A stretch of DNA of 64,000 nucleotides, taken from NCBI GenBank assembly GCA_033439795.1, contig JAUTDP010000001.1, forward strand, positions 5,580,001 to 5,644,000, read 5' to 3'. Shown piece by piece: positions 10,118 to 21,402 of the stretch. Under the pieces are notes generated by a model. It did not search any database. It was not told the DNA's origin and saw only the letters and a program-made list of their open reading frames with translations. Every line of letters starts with the position of its first letter. Positions within the stretch are counted from its first letter, which is position 1. This DNA comes from Sordaria brevicollis (taxonomy: Eukaryota > Ascomycota > Sordariomycetes > Sordariales > Sordariaceae). Position numbers and translations under genes: made by a program.

Positions 10118-11227
10118 ATGCCCAAAGCAGAAGTCGGCTCCGCCAAATACCTCGCCAACAAGATGAAATCGCGCGGCCTCAACCGACTCCGGTGGTACTG
10201 TCAGCTCTGCGAAAAGTCGTGCCGCGACGAGAACGGCTACAAGATGCACTGCCAATCGCCCTCGCACACGGCCAAAGCGCTCGAGGCAGGGACAAACTTC
10301 AAGTCCGTCCAAGATACTTTTAGCGACCAGTTCCTGAAGGATTTCATCTCGCAACTCAAAACAAGTCACGGAGAGAAGGAGATTCACATTAATAAGTTTT
10401 ATCAAGAGGTTATTGCGCGGAAGGATCACGTGCATTTGAATGCTACGAAATGGCATAGCTTGACGGAGTTTGCGAAGTTCTTGGGAAGGGAGGGGTTGTG
10501 TAGGGTGGAGGAAAAGGAAGGGGAGGGATTGTTTGTGGCGTGGATTGATGATAGTCCGGAGGCGATGGAGCGGAGAGAGAAAGTGAGGAGGAAGGAGATG
10601 ATGGATAAGGGCGATGAGGAGCGAGAGCAGAGGGTTTTGAGGGAGCAGATTAAAAGGGCGAAAGCCGAGGCTGAGGCGAGGGGTCAAAAGTTTGATGAGG
10701 AGGAGGAAACGAAGAGGGAGTTGAAGAGGAGGGAGGGGGAGAAGATTAAGTTGAGTTTTGGGAAGCCGGCTGCTACGAAGGATGCGGAGGAGGGTTCGAC
10801 AACAACGACACCACCGGTTGCTGGATCGGAGGAGAAGAAGGATTCCACAACACCACCTTCGACGACAACAGACGGTACAAGCACAGAGCCAGCCAAGGCA
10901 GAGACACAAAGCGAGGATACCGCCAAGACAACACCAGAGGAAACCAAACCCGTAACCGACTCGACAACAACCGCTTCCACACCCGCCCCCGCTGCCGCTG
11001 CCCCTACCGCCCCCAAGCCGGTAACAATGAAGTTCGGCATGAAGCCCCAACCAAAGAACGTCTTCAAGAATGCGTTTGCTGGAGCTCCCAAGAAGGTCAT
11101 GGCTGCCCCGCCCAAGAAGATGAGCGAGGCTGAGAGGATCATGAAAGAGGAGATGGAGCGCAAGAGGGCGCGCGAGGAAAAGGGTGCGAACGGCGGTCCC
11201 AACAAGAAAATGCGCTTCCAGTTGTAA
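10118..11227 (+). CDS. kin17: KIN17-family zinc-finger protein
   Basis: A single exon encodes 369 residues. KIN17/Rts2 proteins are nuclear, bind DNA and RNA, and are linked to DNA repair, replication and splicing. The N-terminus carries the family's C2H2 zinc finger: Cys28, Cys31, His44 and His50 within WYCQLCEKSC...KMHCQSPSH. Residues of about 51-160 match the KIN17 winged-helix domain (FSDQFLKDF, INKFYQEVI, HLNATKWHSLTEFAKFLGREG). A Lys/Glu/Arg-rich coiled region (165-225) follows, then a Thr/Pro/Ala linker and a basic tail. The motifs KLSFGKP and MKFGMKP flank the linker. I do not see the C-terminal SH3-like pair of animal KIN17. The start context CAAAATGCC is strong. A second, antisense frame of 367 codons (9947-11050) is a shadow. 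Confidence 0.95.
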   Translation: MPKAEVGSAKYLANKMKSRGLNRLRWYCQLCEKSCRDENGYKMHCQSPSHTAKALEAGTNFKSVQDTFSDQFLKDFISQLKTSHGEKEIHINKFYQEVIARKDHVHLNATKWHSLTEFAKFLGREGLCRVEEKEGEGLFVAWIDDSPEAMERREKVRRKEMMDKGDEEREQRVLREQIKRAKAEAEARGQKFDEEEETKRELKRREGEKIKLSFGKPAATKDAEEGSTTTTPPVAGSEEKKDSTTPPSTTTDGTSTEPAKAETQSEDTAKTTPEETKPVTDSTTTASTPAPAAAAPTAPKPVTMKFGMKPQPKNVFKNAFAGAPKKVMAAPPKKMSEAERIMKEEMERKRAREEKGANGGPNKKMRFQL

Positions 11228-11759
11228 AGCTACTGCGCAGCGTTTTGTCGGGTCCTGGTTGAGGTGCTGGTTTCAAGGTTCAGCAAATTCTCGGGCGGCC
11301 AGTTTTCAAGATTCGGCGTGGTTTTTGAAGGGATACTGGTTATGGCGTTGTTTTACGTCGGAATCCAAGTTTGGGAAAAAGGCTATAGGCGTTCGGAAGG
11401 TCTTGTGTAAAGAGATACCACATTGCATGGAAGGTTTTCGGAAATGAATACATAGTTGATGAATAAAGATTCCATATGGAATAGTCGAGATATTCTCATC
11501 CGTAAGAGCGCTCTAATTCGCTTTCAAGTATAATAATAGCCATATGTGAACAAGCCAAAATTCAGAATGGCCGCTATCCTGCTGTCTAGACCACGCCCCT
11601 TGAAACCAGCCCTTAACGCCCAGAACTCCGGTTGCCTGCCCTCGGCCTGTGTTTGTTCGTAGTCGATCTATGATCGGTCCTTCTGCCGCCTCCCTTGCCG
11701 TTCCTCTTTGATGCTTTTCGTTCGTCCAAAACGAATCCTGACATTGCAGTTTCGAGTTT
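11228..11759. other. shared 3' region of KIN17 and SPT4
   Basis: The two genes converge here. An AATAAA at 11462-11467 lies 235 nt after the KIN17 stop and is a plausible polyadenylation signal. No gene is seen. Confidence 0.5.
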
Positions 11760-12296
11760 CTAGTCCGCCTCCGTCGCACTGCCGTCGCGCCTGTTTATTT
11801 TAAAGTTAGCCTCCTGTTTTAGGTCCATAGTTTTCCCACCATAACCCTCTTCGCGAGACCGCCCGTATGTAACCAGAAAAAACAACAACTTACGGGATAT
11901 ACTGAATGCCATCATCCTCCAGCGTCGTGCGCACGTCATCCGGCAACTGGCCTGACACCTTGGTGGCGTATACACCCTTCACGTAGCCGTCCAGCCTCTG
12001 CCACTTGGCCACCCACGACTTTTGCGGGTTCGCGATCGTGATGATTCCCTCGAACACTTGCGACGTGCAGCTGTCGATCTGGTCGGGCGAGCCCTGGAGG
12101 TGGAGGAAGTCTTCGCAGTTGGGGCATCCTTCGTCGCGGAAACGCTGTTGACACAACACAGTTAGTTATTCGTTTGAGACTGGCTAGGGAGGAAGAAGAA
12201 GGGTTCCGGGCTTACAGCGTAGGTCATGACAATGGAGCAGACCATGCAGGCCCGAAGGTAGCGCTGCTGGCCGGGGGCGACGTAGTTCTCCGACAT
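11760..12296 (-). CDS. spt4: transcription elongation factor SPT4 (DSIF subunit)
   Basis: Exons 12216-12296, 11894-12144 and 11760-11790 give a 120-residue protein, the usual Spt4 length. Spt4 pairs with Spt5 to form DSIF, which clamps RNA polymerase II during elongation. The zinc-binding cysteines are C17 and C20 (RACMVC) and C34 and C37 (GCPNC). Family-typical text follows: [20 protein letters not shown], then YVKGVYA and GIQYIPRDGS. Introns are 12145-12215 (GTAAGC...CAACAG) and 11791-11893 (GTAAGT, GGCTAAC branch, AACAG). The last exon is only 31 nt and supplies RDGSATEAD. If the second intron is retained, its own GTAAGT creates a TAA immediately after IQYIP. The gene is divergent from the AMPK beta gene. 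Confidence 0.95.
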
Positions 12297-13327
12297 TTTG
12301 GTCGTACGGCGGATGATATTCGTAAAGTAGCGAGGAAAAGATGCTTATGGGACGGGTAGACAGGACGTTTCAGAAGGTTGAACGAGCGATAATTTCCAGA
12401 AAATGACATTCGACAGAGGGAGATGTTGTTCTTGGGAGAATTCCATGTGAACTTGTCTTTGGCAAGAAGATCGTCCGCCTCTCAGGTTTGCCTGCCGCGT
12501 CCGGCGCGCCAACGCAAGCTCCAGGTCTCAAAGCCAAAAGGGTGTCTTAGGTCTTGGCAGACATGGATGGCACGGTCCAGAAGCTAGAGAAGCAGCAGAG
12601 AAGGTGGGAAAGGTGGGGGCCGAAGCTGGGGCCGATGGAGGTGGACAGTGGAGGTGGGACACACTGCGCTTGCCGTGCAGTTGGGCTGTGGGCGCGCGGT
12701 CTTGCACAGTCACCCACAGTGAGTTTCTCAACTCTCTGTTCGCCGAGCCCGGGGCGTTGCATTCGAGTTTCCATTGGGTTTCCAGTGGTCGCATTCTTAT
12801 CAATATCGTCTATCAGCAAGCAGGAGCAACCAGGTGGATGGCAGCTGTGCTCTTTTGGCCGAAGGGAGGAAAGTCAACCGGTGCTGCTGATAGTAGTGAT
12901 AACTCTCCCGTCATTCTCGACACTTCCACTTCTTCCACTTGTTTCGCTCAATCATCGGTTCAACACGACGGGATCATCACATCTTGAGCTTGCTGCGTTA
13001 TCACAAAGTCGATATAACACGACACCTGACACCTAAACGTCTTTCCAATTTCCGACCACACCCACGACCTGCCCTGGCGTAGCATGCAAAGACCCTCGAC
13101 GGTTAAACCAACACCTTCGATCCGAACTCGGCCAATTACCCCCGAGAGTGGAAGATGAATTGATTGCATCCGGCGGAAAGCATTGTTGAACAGGTGTAGC
13201 AGTAGCAGCAGCAGACCGCGGTAGAGCGAACCACCTGACGACCCCGTCCAACCCCCGACCCGACGACCACACCCGGACAGCAGCGACCCCATCCCGTCAC
13301 CCAACGCCAGCGATCGAACTAGGGAAA
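12297..13327. promoter_or_regulatory. divergent promoter region SPT4 / AMPK beta
   Basis: About 1.03 kb separates the two start codons. Open frames here have no recognisable content and overlap on both strands. The last 300 nt upstream of 13328 are rich in CCA/GACC and probably form the AMPK beta leader. Confidence 0.5.
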
Positions 13328-14916
13328 ATGGGGAACAACCCCTCCACCTCCAGAGATTCCAAGACCCCGAATCCGCCATCCTCCTCTTCTTCTCAATCGC
13401 AGTCGCAACACCAGTCGCAATCTTCGATCCAAAATGAATCTGCCAGAGCAGTGAAGCGCGACACCAAGCACCCTATACCGGTCCAACACCAGCGAGTCGC
13501 TGCCCCTCCCGAGCCCTCCCTGACCCAAGCCCAGGGCACTGCCGTCCAGCCGCCTTCAAACACTGGCCGTCCCAAGTCGCTGCACTCGCGAATGCCGCCT
13601 TCTCAGAGCGGTTCACCGAACTCGTCGGTGCTTACCAGCTCTGTCACCCCTACCAAACCCGTCGAAGTCACCAAGCCGAGACCCGAGGGCAGCCATGAAC
13701 CAGCGAAACCTGTAGCAGTGCCCGCCTCCTACCACGCCTCATCGTGCTCACCTAGATCGTCAGTACGATCGCCTCTATCAGAAAGATCAGATGCTTTTGA
13801 GGCTGCGGCCATGCAGATGAGCAGCCTGCAAGATGTCTCGTACCTGACCAGGCCGCCGCGACTGCCCCTGCCGATCGAAGAAGAGGTGCATACGCCCGGA
13901 TCGCCCATCATTGCCCCGACCGATATCGGGGTACCGCTTGAAGATGCCGACACCTTCACTGCGCTCACCAGACGCTCTTCCAACTTGAGTAACAGCTCAA
14001 CTTTGGATGAAGAAGACACGGAGGAGCTACGGGTGGACAAGACTAGGCCGACTGTCCCCACTAGGCTCGAATGGCTCCGTGGCGGCGAGAAGGTTTACGT
14101 GACAGGTACCATTTTCCAATGGAACAGAAAGACACGACTACACCCTGTGTAAGTACCTTTACGGCCCGACTGACCGGTTAGGCTCCATTACATACGAGCG
14201 GTTGCTGACACTGTTCCTTTGTTAAACAGTGAGGGTCGACCGGGTGTGTTCGCTGCCACCATCAACATTCTGCCTGGAACGCATCACGTTCGCTTCTTGG
14301 TTGACGGTCAGATGCAGACATCGCCAGACTTACCGACCACTGTCGATTTTGGCAACAACCTGGTCAACTACATCGAAGTTAGTCCTGATGATGTGGGGCG
14401 CGGTGTTGTCCTGGGAGGAGCTACGAGCGCCGACAAGGATTCCCAGCAAGCGACAGAGCCCAAGACCTCCGCATCCCAGACGGAGGAGAGCAAAGCACCT
14501 AAAGACCGTCCTGTACCTCCGGCGGAACTCTTTGAAAACAAAATCCCACAGTATCTTCTCGACTTCGATGCGCCCGAGGAAAGCCCGCCGTACCTGAGTG
14601 CTGTCAATGCCATCGAGAAGCTCCCTACGCCGCCTGCGCTTCCTGGCTTCCTCGGCAAGCCCATTCTCAATGCGGCCACTTTAATCAAGGACGACAACAG
14701 CGTGCTGAACATGCCGAATCACACCGTTCTTAACCATCTAGCTACGAGCAGTATTAAGAATAATATTCTGGCTGTGTCAGCTACGACGAGATATAAGAAC
14801 AAGGTGAGTCTCTTCCTTGGTACCCTTGTAAGATGCTGGTAGTTAACCAGTGCTAATGCATTATACAGTATGTGACGACCATCATGTATAAGCCAACAAC
14901 GACAGAAGGCATCTGA
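13328..14916 (+). CDS. gal83/sip2: SNF1/AMPK kinase complex beta subunit
   Basis: Exons 13328-14148, 14230-14803 and 14869-14916 encode 480 residues. The beta subunit scaffolds the SNF1/AMPK alpha and gamma subunits and sets complex location. MGNNPSTS is a good N-myristoylation signal (Gly2). Residues 2-240 are Ser/Pro/Gln-rich and probably disordered. The carbohydrate-binding module (CBM48/AMPK1-CBM) spans roughly 245-330: EWLRGGEKVYVTGTIFQWN across the first splice junction, then PGTHHVRFLVDGQ and NNLVNYIEV. The C-terminal ASC domain that binds alpha and gamma includes IPQYLLDFD, HTVLNHLATSSIK and the final RYKNKYVTTIMYKP, completed by the 48-nt third exon. Introns are 14149-14229 (GTAAGT...AACAG) and 14804-14868 (GTGAGT, TGCTAAT branch, TACAG). 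Confidence 0.96.
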
Positions 14917-15266
14917 GTCTGGGTATTTAGTAGACGGGATTGAGACCAAATGGCTCCACACTAGACGAACATTCGCAATCATGAGTAAAATAGCGGTGCA
15001 AAATGAACCGCCCGGTATGACCAGTTTCATGTGTCTACGAGTAATGTTTGTATGACGCTTAGCGATGACCGGGACACTTCATCTAAGCGGGGGCAAACTA
15101 AATGTCAGCAAAGGTGTCCATGGAGAATCTGCTCTGGAAAAGGAGGCACTGAGAGACAACAAGAGGCGCACACAGAGTGGCTGCTGTGGATGGAGTAACA
15201 GTTATGGGATTTGGGGTATCATCGTAAATGGTCATCTTCATCTTTCGTCTCCTTCCATGTTTGTCA
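14917..15266. other. shared 3' region of AMPK beta and KAE1
   Basis: The two genes converge across 350 nt. No gene, strong hairpin or clear AATAAA was found. Confidence 0.5.
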
Positions 15267-16331
15267 TTAGTCCCTCCACTTGACAAAGACCTCGTCGGTC
15301 CTGAAACGTTGAGTACATGTGCTTTCCTCGAGCGGCGTCCGGAAGCCCGTCTCGTAGGCCAACAGACCAGCATGGGCGATCATGATGCCGTTATCGATGC
15401 AGAACCGCTCGTCAGTTGCATAGACACTTCCGCCTCGCTCCGCCGCCATGGCGCCCATCATCTCTTGCAGCCGCTCGTTGCAACCGACACCACCGACAAT
15501 AAGGACCTGGTTGCTGCCGACGTGCGCCATTGCCCGCTCCGTGATCTCGACCAGCATAGCAAACACCGTCTCCTGCAAGCTGAAGCACAGATCCGCCGGC
15601 GTAAACGGCTCGCCGTCCGGACCGGGTTCGCCCGCCTTCATCTGCGCCGCCAAGTCATCCGCCCTGCCCAGGATACCACTGAACGAACAATCCATCCCCT
15701 TGACCGCATACGGCAAGTCCAAAAGCACCCGCCCTCCTTGCTTCGCCAGCTGCTCAATGTTGTATCCCGGCGCCGGGTCGTTGCTGATCTCCAGCGTCCG
15801 CGCGAACCGATCCAAGCAATTGCCCACCGCGATATCCAGCGTCTCGCCAAAGATCCGGTACCGCTGCTCCGCGTACGCAATCACCTGCGTGTTACCGCCA
15901 CTGACGTACAACACCACAGGGTTCGAAGCGCCCGTTATCGCCCTGCCCATCTCAATATGTCCAACACAATGGTTCACGCCCACCAGCTCCTTTCCCCAAA
16001 GCAGCGCCAGCGTGCGGGCGCCAACGGCGACGGAGGTTAAGGGCCCTCCCATACCGGGTCCCTTGGTGTAGCAGATGCAGTCGATTTCATCAATCGATAC
16101 CCCGGAAGCGGCAAGGGCCTTTTTGGCGACCCGGACAAAGTAAGCACGGTGGTGACGGGCTGTGTCCTTGGGGAGAAACCCCGTGCCGGGAGGAGAGACG
16201 AAGGTGTCGCGCACGTTGGAGAGGACGATGGCTTCTCCCGTCAGGGGGTCGTGGGCGATGATGCCGATTCCGAGCTTGTTGGCGGAGCCTTCGCAGCCGA
16301 GGGCGATGCGGCGGCCTTTGGCGTCGGGCAT
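15267..16331 (-). CDS. kae1: KEOPS complex subunit KAE1 (tRNA t6A synthase)
   Basis: An intronless 354-residue protein of the Kae1/TsaD/OSGEP family. Kae1 is the catalytic subunit of KEOPS, which transfers the threonylcarbamoyl group to A37 of ANN-decoding tRNAs in the cytosol or nucleus. Visible family motifs are the N-terminal [10 protein letters not shown] nucleotide loop, the metal-binding His121 and His125 in [20 protein letters not shown] (about 142-150), and the C-terminal [10 protein letters not shown]. Absence of a mitochondrial presequence and the cytosolic-type GSANKLG start favour KAE1 over the mitochondrial paralogue QRI7. The start at 16331 gives the expected full length. The gene converges with the AMPK beta gene. 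Confidence 0.96.
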   Translation of the reverse strand: MPDAKGRRIALGCEGSANKLGIGIIAHDPLTGEAIVLSNVRDTFVSPPGTGFLPKDTARHHRAYFVRVAKKALAASGVSIDEIDCICYTKGPGMGGPLTSVAVGARTLALLWGKELVGVNHCVGHIEMGRAITGASNPVVLYVSGGNTQVIAYAEQRYRIFGETLDIAVGNCLDRFARTLEISNDPAPGYNIEQLAKQGGRVLLDLPYAVKGMDCSFSGILGRADDLAAQMKAGEPGPDGEPFTPADLCFSLQETVFAMLVEITERAMAHVGSNQVLIVGGVGCNERLQEMMGAMAAERGGSVYATDERFCIDNGIMIAHAGLLAYETGFRTPLEESTCTQRFRTDEVFVKWRD

Positions 16332-19300
16332 TGTGGATGTTGTTTGGGAGAAGGGAGCTTTGAAAGCGAGGGAGTGGTGGTTCGGTTCGTTGGTTGGGTT
16401 GGAGAAAAGAGACTCGGTCGTTCTTTGTACTGATTACTCGTATGGGCGGGATATGTGGTAGGATATGGGATCGACCAAGTTGATGTTCTCAGTTCGTAAT
16501 TATCGAGGACCTTGATAGTATCCTTCGATTGTTGACAGGAGTCGCGTCGCGTATTGAATGGGTTGGGATGTTGTCAGTGCCAAATCCAATGCCAGATGTC
16601 AGATGGAGAAAGTGATGAATGGAGGGGCTAACTTTTAGAGTGGAGAAATTTTCGTCGCGTTTGTGAAAAGGCTAGGCGCGCCGGTAGTGGTTATGGTGAC
16701 GAAAGTCGAGGACAGGATGAAAAAAGATCTGTGAATATCTCTATCCGATGAGCATCATGACCTAAAGTGGCTTCAACACATTAACCATTATCAACGACAT
16801 GTTGGGACCCATTGACGCCCGTTATTCATCTCAGTATCAACAGCCTCATCATGGGAATCGGCAATGGGATTTCGTCAGAGGTCCCTGGAATCGATGAGGG
16901 GTTCAAGGAATTGTGGGACCCCGGCAGCCGCTTCCCTTGAGAGTGACAGTCTTGTGCGCTTTGGGCATTTCTGTCGCTTTTGGCAGAGTGCGATGCGCAA
17001 TGCAATGTTATGTAAGGCAGGTACGTAGCCTGGCTCGTGCGCTAGTACATAACGGCGATATCACAGCCAGCCGCAACGGGCGCAAACTCGGCCAACCTGA
17101 GAAGAAGAGCCTTGAGAAGGTTGTAGAGAGGAATTGTTTCTACCATCTTCGCCATGGCTACTCCAATGATTCTCTTGGGGGAAAAAGTCTCGGTGTGTCT
17201 TGGTGGTAGCGCAAAAAGGCACCGAGCCCACCTGGGCTTTACTTGTAGGAGCGAGGCCGCGAGACTGCGGCTTGGGGCTCTCTGCACGGGACCCCACTGC
17301 ACCGAGAATCAATTCTCCCAGCCAAGCGAGAGTCCGCAGCCGTCCAACCATCTTCCATCCTCCGAGCCTGTATCACCCAACACCTCACCTCGTTTCCGCC
17401 AAACCCAAACCTCCCAACCGCACGGCCTTACCTGCGTCTTTCAACAACCCAGTCGACCTTCTCCTTGAATTTCTCTTCTCAGCATCCTTTTCCTGCAATT
17501 TCTACGGCAGACATGACCGGGTCTCTTGTTCGGAAATCCTGCGAGCTCTCGAGCTCACGGTGCCATCTAGGCTGGGTTGAAGGCCGTGAACTCGGCATTA
17601 CCCAGGTATATGGGAGTAGATGAAGCAGTTTCAACTCTTGAGGTACGTTTCTCTGGTTGTTCTGGCTCCAAAAAGCTTGCTTCAGACAACTGGAGGCAGC
17701 GAACAATGTGTCTGGTCCGGACTTGATATCTTCGATGTCTTGATGGGTGAACCCAGGCTGACCAGAACTCTGCACCACAGGATCACACCACGCACCCATG
17801 CGCAGCTGGTTACTCGACACTTCCACTCTTACCATCCTACCTCCCCCGGACTTCGTTTCTTCCTCCGCTCTTCTCAGTCTTTGGGGGGAAAAATCGGCGT
17901 CGTGGGCTGCTGGCTCCGTGGCCCAGCTGTCACGAACTTTGCCCCAAGGCAACAAGCTGGCCTCCAGCCAGCCATTGCCGGTCGGAGGATCTAACCAGAT
18001 CACATCCTGGAGCGCCCTCGATCTCTTCAGCTTGAACCGTCAACCACATCACCTTGCGAAAATACGGATTTTTCGGAGCATGAAGTTGCCTCTTAGTAAG
18101 GCATCTTCTGTTACGTGATATCGATGATCAGCAGTCCTGTCAGCAGCAGCCAGGGTCCTGCACCCAAAGGAGTAACGGTCTCGGCTCCGAAAGCCAAGCA
18201 ACGGAAGGCTCGACCTGCAAGCCGACATCAAGAGCATAACGGCCGGTCAATTTTTCTTTCTTCGAGTTTTCTCCGTTTTTTTTCTCAACTTTTTCTCACC
18301 TATATACTCGCGGAGACCTCTATTCTTTGGCGGCGTCTCCACTTTCTTATCACATCAAGCACGCATGGGGGGCACGGCACTCCGAAAGCCAAAGGGGGCT
18401 ACCCCCGTCTCTACGCTAAGCAGCGACCCGGCCCACCAGGGGCCACGAGCGAACGTCTTTTCTTCCTCTCCCTCGACACTTCTCTCGTCCTCCCTACTTT
18501 CTGTCCTCTTGCGAAGGACCTTCTGTCGGACAGCAGCTTGATTGCTGGTTTTCGATCGGCCCATCTGGTCCGCAAATTCTCGCACACCTCCGACCGATTT
18601 GCTCCTCAGCCCAAAGCCAGCAACCGTGTGTTACCTAAGCACAATGTGCCACATGCGTACGGGTCGCAGCACCTTTTCGGGACCGCCGATGACCAAATGC
18701 TCGGAACGTCTCTGAGATCATTGTTGGCTTTCGCTGGCAACACCTTCGGGCGCCCATCCACAAGACTGCTTCTCGGAATACAAGACATCGCCGACTCTCG
18801 ACTTTTTCGGCCAGCACGGCTGCCTTGATAGGCATCGAGGTCGACCTCCGTGTTTACCGGCATTGTTGGACAACGGCCACCTATGTGGTCCATTCACGAC
18901 TCGGCACAACACATCACCGCGGGAAGCAACAGATGGGAAGCCAGATGGGAAGCCAGATGGGAAGCCAGATGGGAAGCCAGAAGTGGTGTTTTACTGGTTT
19001 GGTATTTCATTATTGTTTGGTGCTCCGAGGCATCTCGCGCGCCTCACGAGGGTTGTCCGCCGCCATCCTTTCTACCCGATGCCAGTACGACTACTTGTTT
19101 ACATATATACATGAGTCGCTTCCCACTTTCGCCAAATCTACACAAAAGCCGCAACCCGAACGCCTCGCCCCGGCCAGGTCTTCTTCTTTTTTTAGCCCTG
19201 GCCCCCATATCGCTAAATGCATCAATCGAGAGTTGAGGGGTATACACAGCAGCGGTCTTCCGAAGTTTCTTTTTGTTTTCTTCGGCTGCTCGACCACCCG

Positions 19301-19363
19301 CCCGCGAAAAAAGCAAAACGATAAAAACATAATAACAACACAACACTCCGACAATTACTGATA
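16332..19363. other. 3-kb gene-poor stretch between KAE1 and EPL1
   Basis: This holds the KAE1 promoter next to 16332. Open frames of 90-240 codons (the longest is plus 18115-18828) have no recognised domain and biased composition. A TATATAC with a C/T-rich flank near 18290-18310 could be a promoter of an unannotated transcript. A 12-bp tandem repeat is at 18931-18978. Confidence 0.5.
18931..18978 (+). repeat. 12-bp minisatellite, four units
   Basis: Four perfect copies of AGATGGGAAGCC. In one frame they read Met-Gly-Ser-Gln repeats, in another Trp-Glu-Ala-Arg, but no supported gene contains them. Confidence 0.95.
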
Positions 19364-21402
19364 CTACGATACTGGTTGAGCCTGAGGCTGTGGTTGCGGC
19401 GGCTGCGGTTGTACAACTGGTTGTTGTGGTAGAGGTAGAGATACAGGTTGTGGTGGGTTTTTTTGTGGTTGCGGTTGTTGCAGTTGTGGTTGGGGCTGCC
19501 CTTGTGGTTGTGGTTGCCCTGGGGCAAGAGAGGATTGGGCAAGTTGTTGTGGGATGGCGCCCGGAGGGATAAACTGCCGGTTGACGGCCGGCGGTGGTGG
19601 CCTTTGGATCGTCTGGAGAGGAATCGAGGCACGATACCGAAGTGCCTTGGTGTCAAAGGGATCCAACCTGTACACGGGCGCGTCGTCCTCATCGTCGGAG
19701 GACTGATCATACTTCCAGCGATCTGACTGCTCTTCGCTGAGATCGCGGGCTGGGCTGGGCAAACCACGGCGGTCAATCCACAACCTGTTCAACCGGCCGA
19801 TACGACGACGATATGAGGGCGGGTGTGCCAAGGACTCTTCGTCTTGAGCAACGCCCCTGAACTTGACTGGAGGTGGTGGGTTGGGCTTGGGCTTGTCGAG
19901 ATCCATGGGAGTGGGCTCATCCATGGATCCTGACGATGCAGACGCTGGTGGCGTCATGAGATACTGCGTCTTGGCAGGTCTGAAGCCCAGATCTTGCCTT
20001 GGGCCCTGAACGGGAGAAAGCGGCTTGCCAGTGAGATCGACATAGTTCTTGTTCCAGTCGATATGGTTCTGGATCTTCTTCTCGATCTCGATGATGAGCT
20101 CCGCGTTCTTCTCGGCAAGGCGATCTGATAGTTGGACAAGATCTGACTCGGCAGGACGTCCATCGGGACGCACAGGCATACGGATTTGGGGAGGTGGAGG
20201 GGGCCGTTGAGCGGGTGCTTCGGGAGCCTTTCTCTTTTGTGGCTGTTGTGAAGTATTAGCATCAGCTGAGGTAGGTTCTGCACGTGTTGCCACCTGACTA
20301 ACCTTCTGATTTACTAGATCCTCGTCGCCCGTCCTTATGCCCAGTCGGAGCTTCTGTTCCTTGATGATGGCTCGCTGGTCGAAGATGGCTCGTTCCACCT
20401 TGAGCATATCTGCCTTGAGCAGTTCCCGGTTATGGGCTGCCAAGATGAGTTGACGACCTTCCTCAAGCTCCTTCCGCAGTCGCTTGAGCTTGTCTGCGCT
20501 CTGGACATCTCTCGCCCTGGTCTTACGAGTTTGCCGGATTTCTCGTCGGCGGAAGCAGACGTAAGGGTCAGTCTCGTCGCTTTCCGCCTGCGTCTCGAAC
20601 TTGAGTGTAGGGTTGAGCGGCTTGTTTTTGGTGGCTTCCCGGCGCGACTTCCAGTACTCATATATCTGCTTGGCATGGGCCATGACCTTTGTGCTGTCCA
20701 ACGGCTCCAGTCCTCGCAGCATCTCGTTGTAGCTTGGCACTGTTTGGTCTATTGCCGAGAAAGGGGTTATGCTGGCCGCCATGTCCTCATACACATCCAT
20801 GATCCTCTCGAAATCATCTTCGGAGAGACGAGCGGACGGCGTCAGTTTCATGTTGTAAGACTTCAGGAACGTCTCATCGTTCTCGTTCATGTCATACATG
20901 CAACTGATGCATTCTTCTACCGTTTGTGAGAAGCGGATATATGTTGATGTCTTGGCGACCTTTTGAGGGTAGAACTGGTCGTAGTCTAGTTCACTCTGTT
21001 GTGGAGGGGGGACAGGAATCTCCTGGTCGGCGGCGACTCCTGCCCCCTTGAGGACGGCCTGAAGATGGTATTCCTGATTACATCAAAAGAGGTAAGGTTA
21101 GCATCGACGACGCCATGAGTGTGTATATGTGTGTATGCATGGTAGGTAAGGTGAGTTTGGTGATGGAGGCATGTTGGGGGCGCGACAAACGGGTGGCACG
21201 TGCACGTGCACGTGACCCCCGGTCGCGATCAATCGGACATAGGTGTTCAACTCACATTTTCCTCGGCCTGTTCGACACCGGTGGCTATTTGGTTTTCGGA
21301 AGTGAGTGATTCATATTCGGAGGCTTCAATCTGATCCTCTCTGAGCACCGCAAGGGCTGTTTTGACACTCAGTTTCTTGTACCGAACCTTGCGGGTCGCC
21401 AT
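19364..21402 (-). CDS. epl1: Enhancer of polycomb-like protein 1 (NuA4 subunit)
   Basis: EPL1 anchors the Piccolo module of the NuA4 histone acetyltransferase in the nucleus. Exon 1 (21256-21402) gives MATRKVRYKKLSVK...REDQIEASEYESL, the family's N-terminal signature. Intron 1 is 21074-21255 (GTGAGT...AATCAG). Exon 2 continues EYHLQAVLKG...ELDYDQFYPQKVAKTSTYIRFSQTVEEC, MYDMNENDETFL, and the conserved YVCFRRREIRQTRKTRARD near residue 210. The C-terminus is Gln/Pro-rich. A likely third, in-frame intron lies at 20243-20302 (GTTAGT, TGCTAATAC, ACAACAG, exactly 60 nt). Removing it joins LVNQK directly to PQKRKAPEAP. The protein is then 598 residues, or 618 if retained. The gene is divergent from calcineurin B. 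Confidence 0.95.
21197..21214 (+). promoter_or_regulatory. three abutting CACGTG E-boxes in EPL1 intron 1
   Basis: CACGTG occurs three times without spacing (21197, 21203, 21209) inside the first EPL1 intron. CACGTG is the core site of fungal bHLH regulators. Function here is inferred only from the motif. Confidence 0.6.

Noticed and set aside
9947..11050. 367-codon minus-strand frame antisense to KIN17
   Set aside because: It lies opposite a clear KIN17 coding region and its Leu/Arg-rich composition is that of a mirror frame.
18115..18828. 237-codon plus-strand frame between KAE1 and EPL1
   Set aside because: No recognised motif and biased composition in a C/T-rich stretch; it could be chance. 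Left as a possible lineage-specific gene only.
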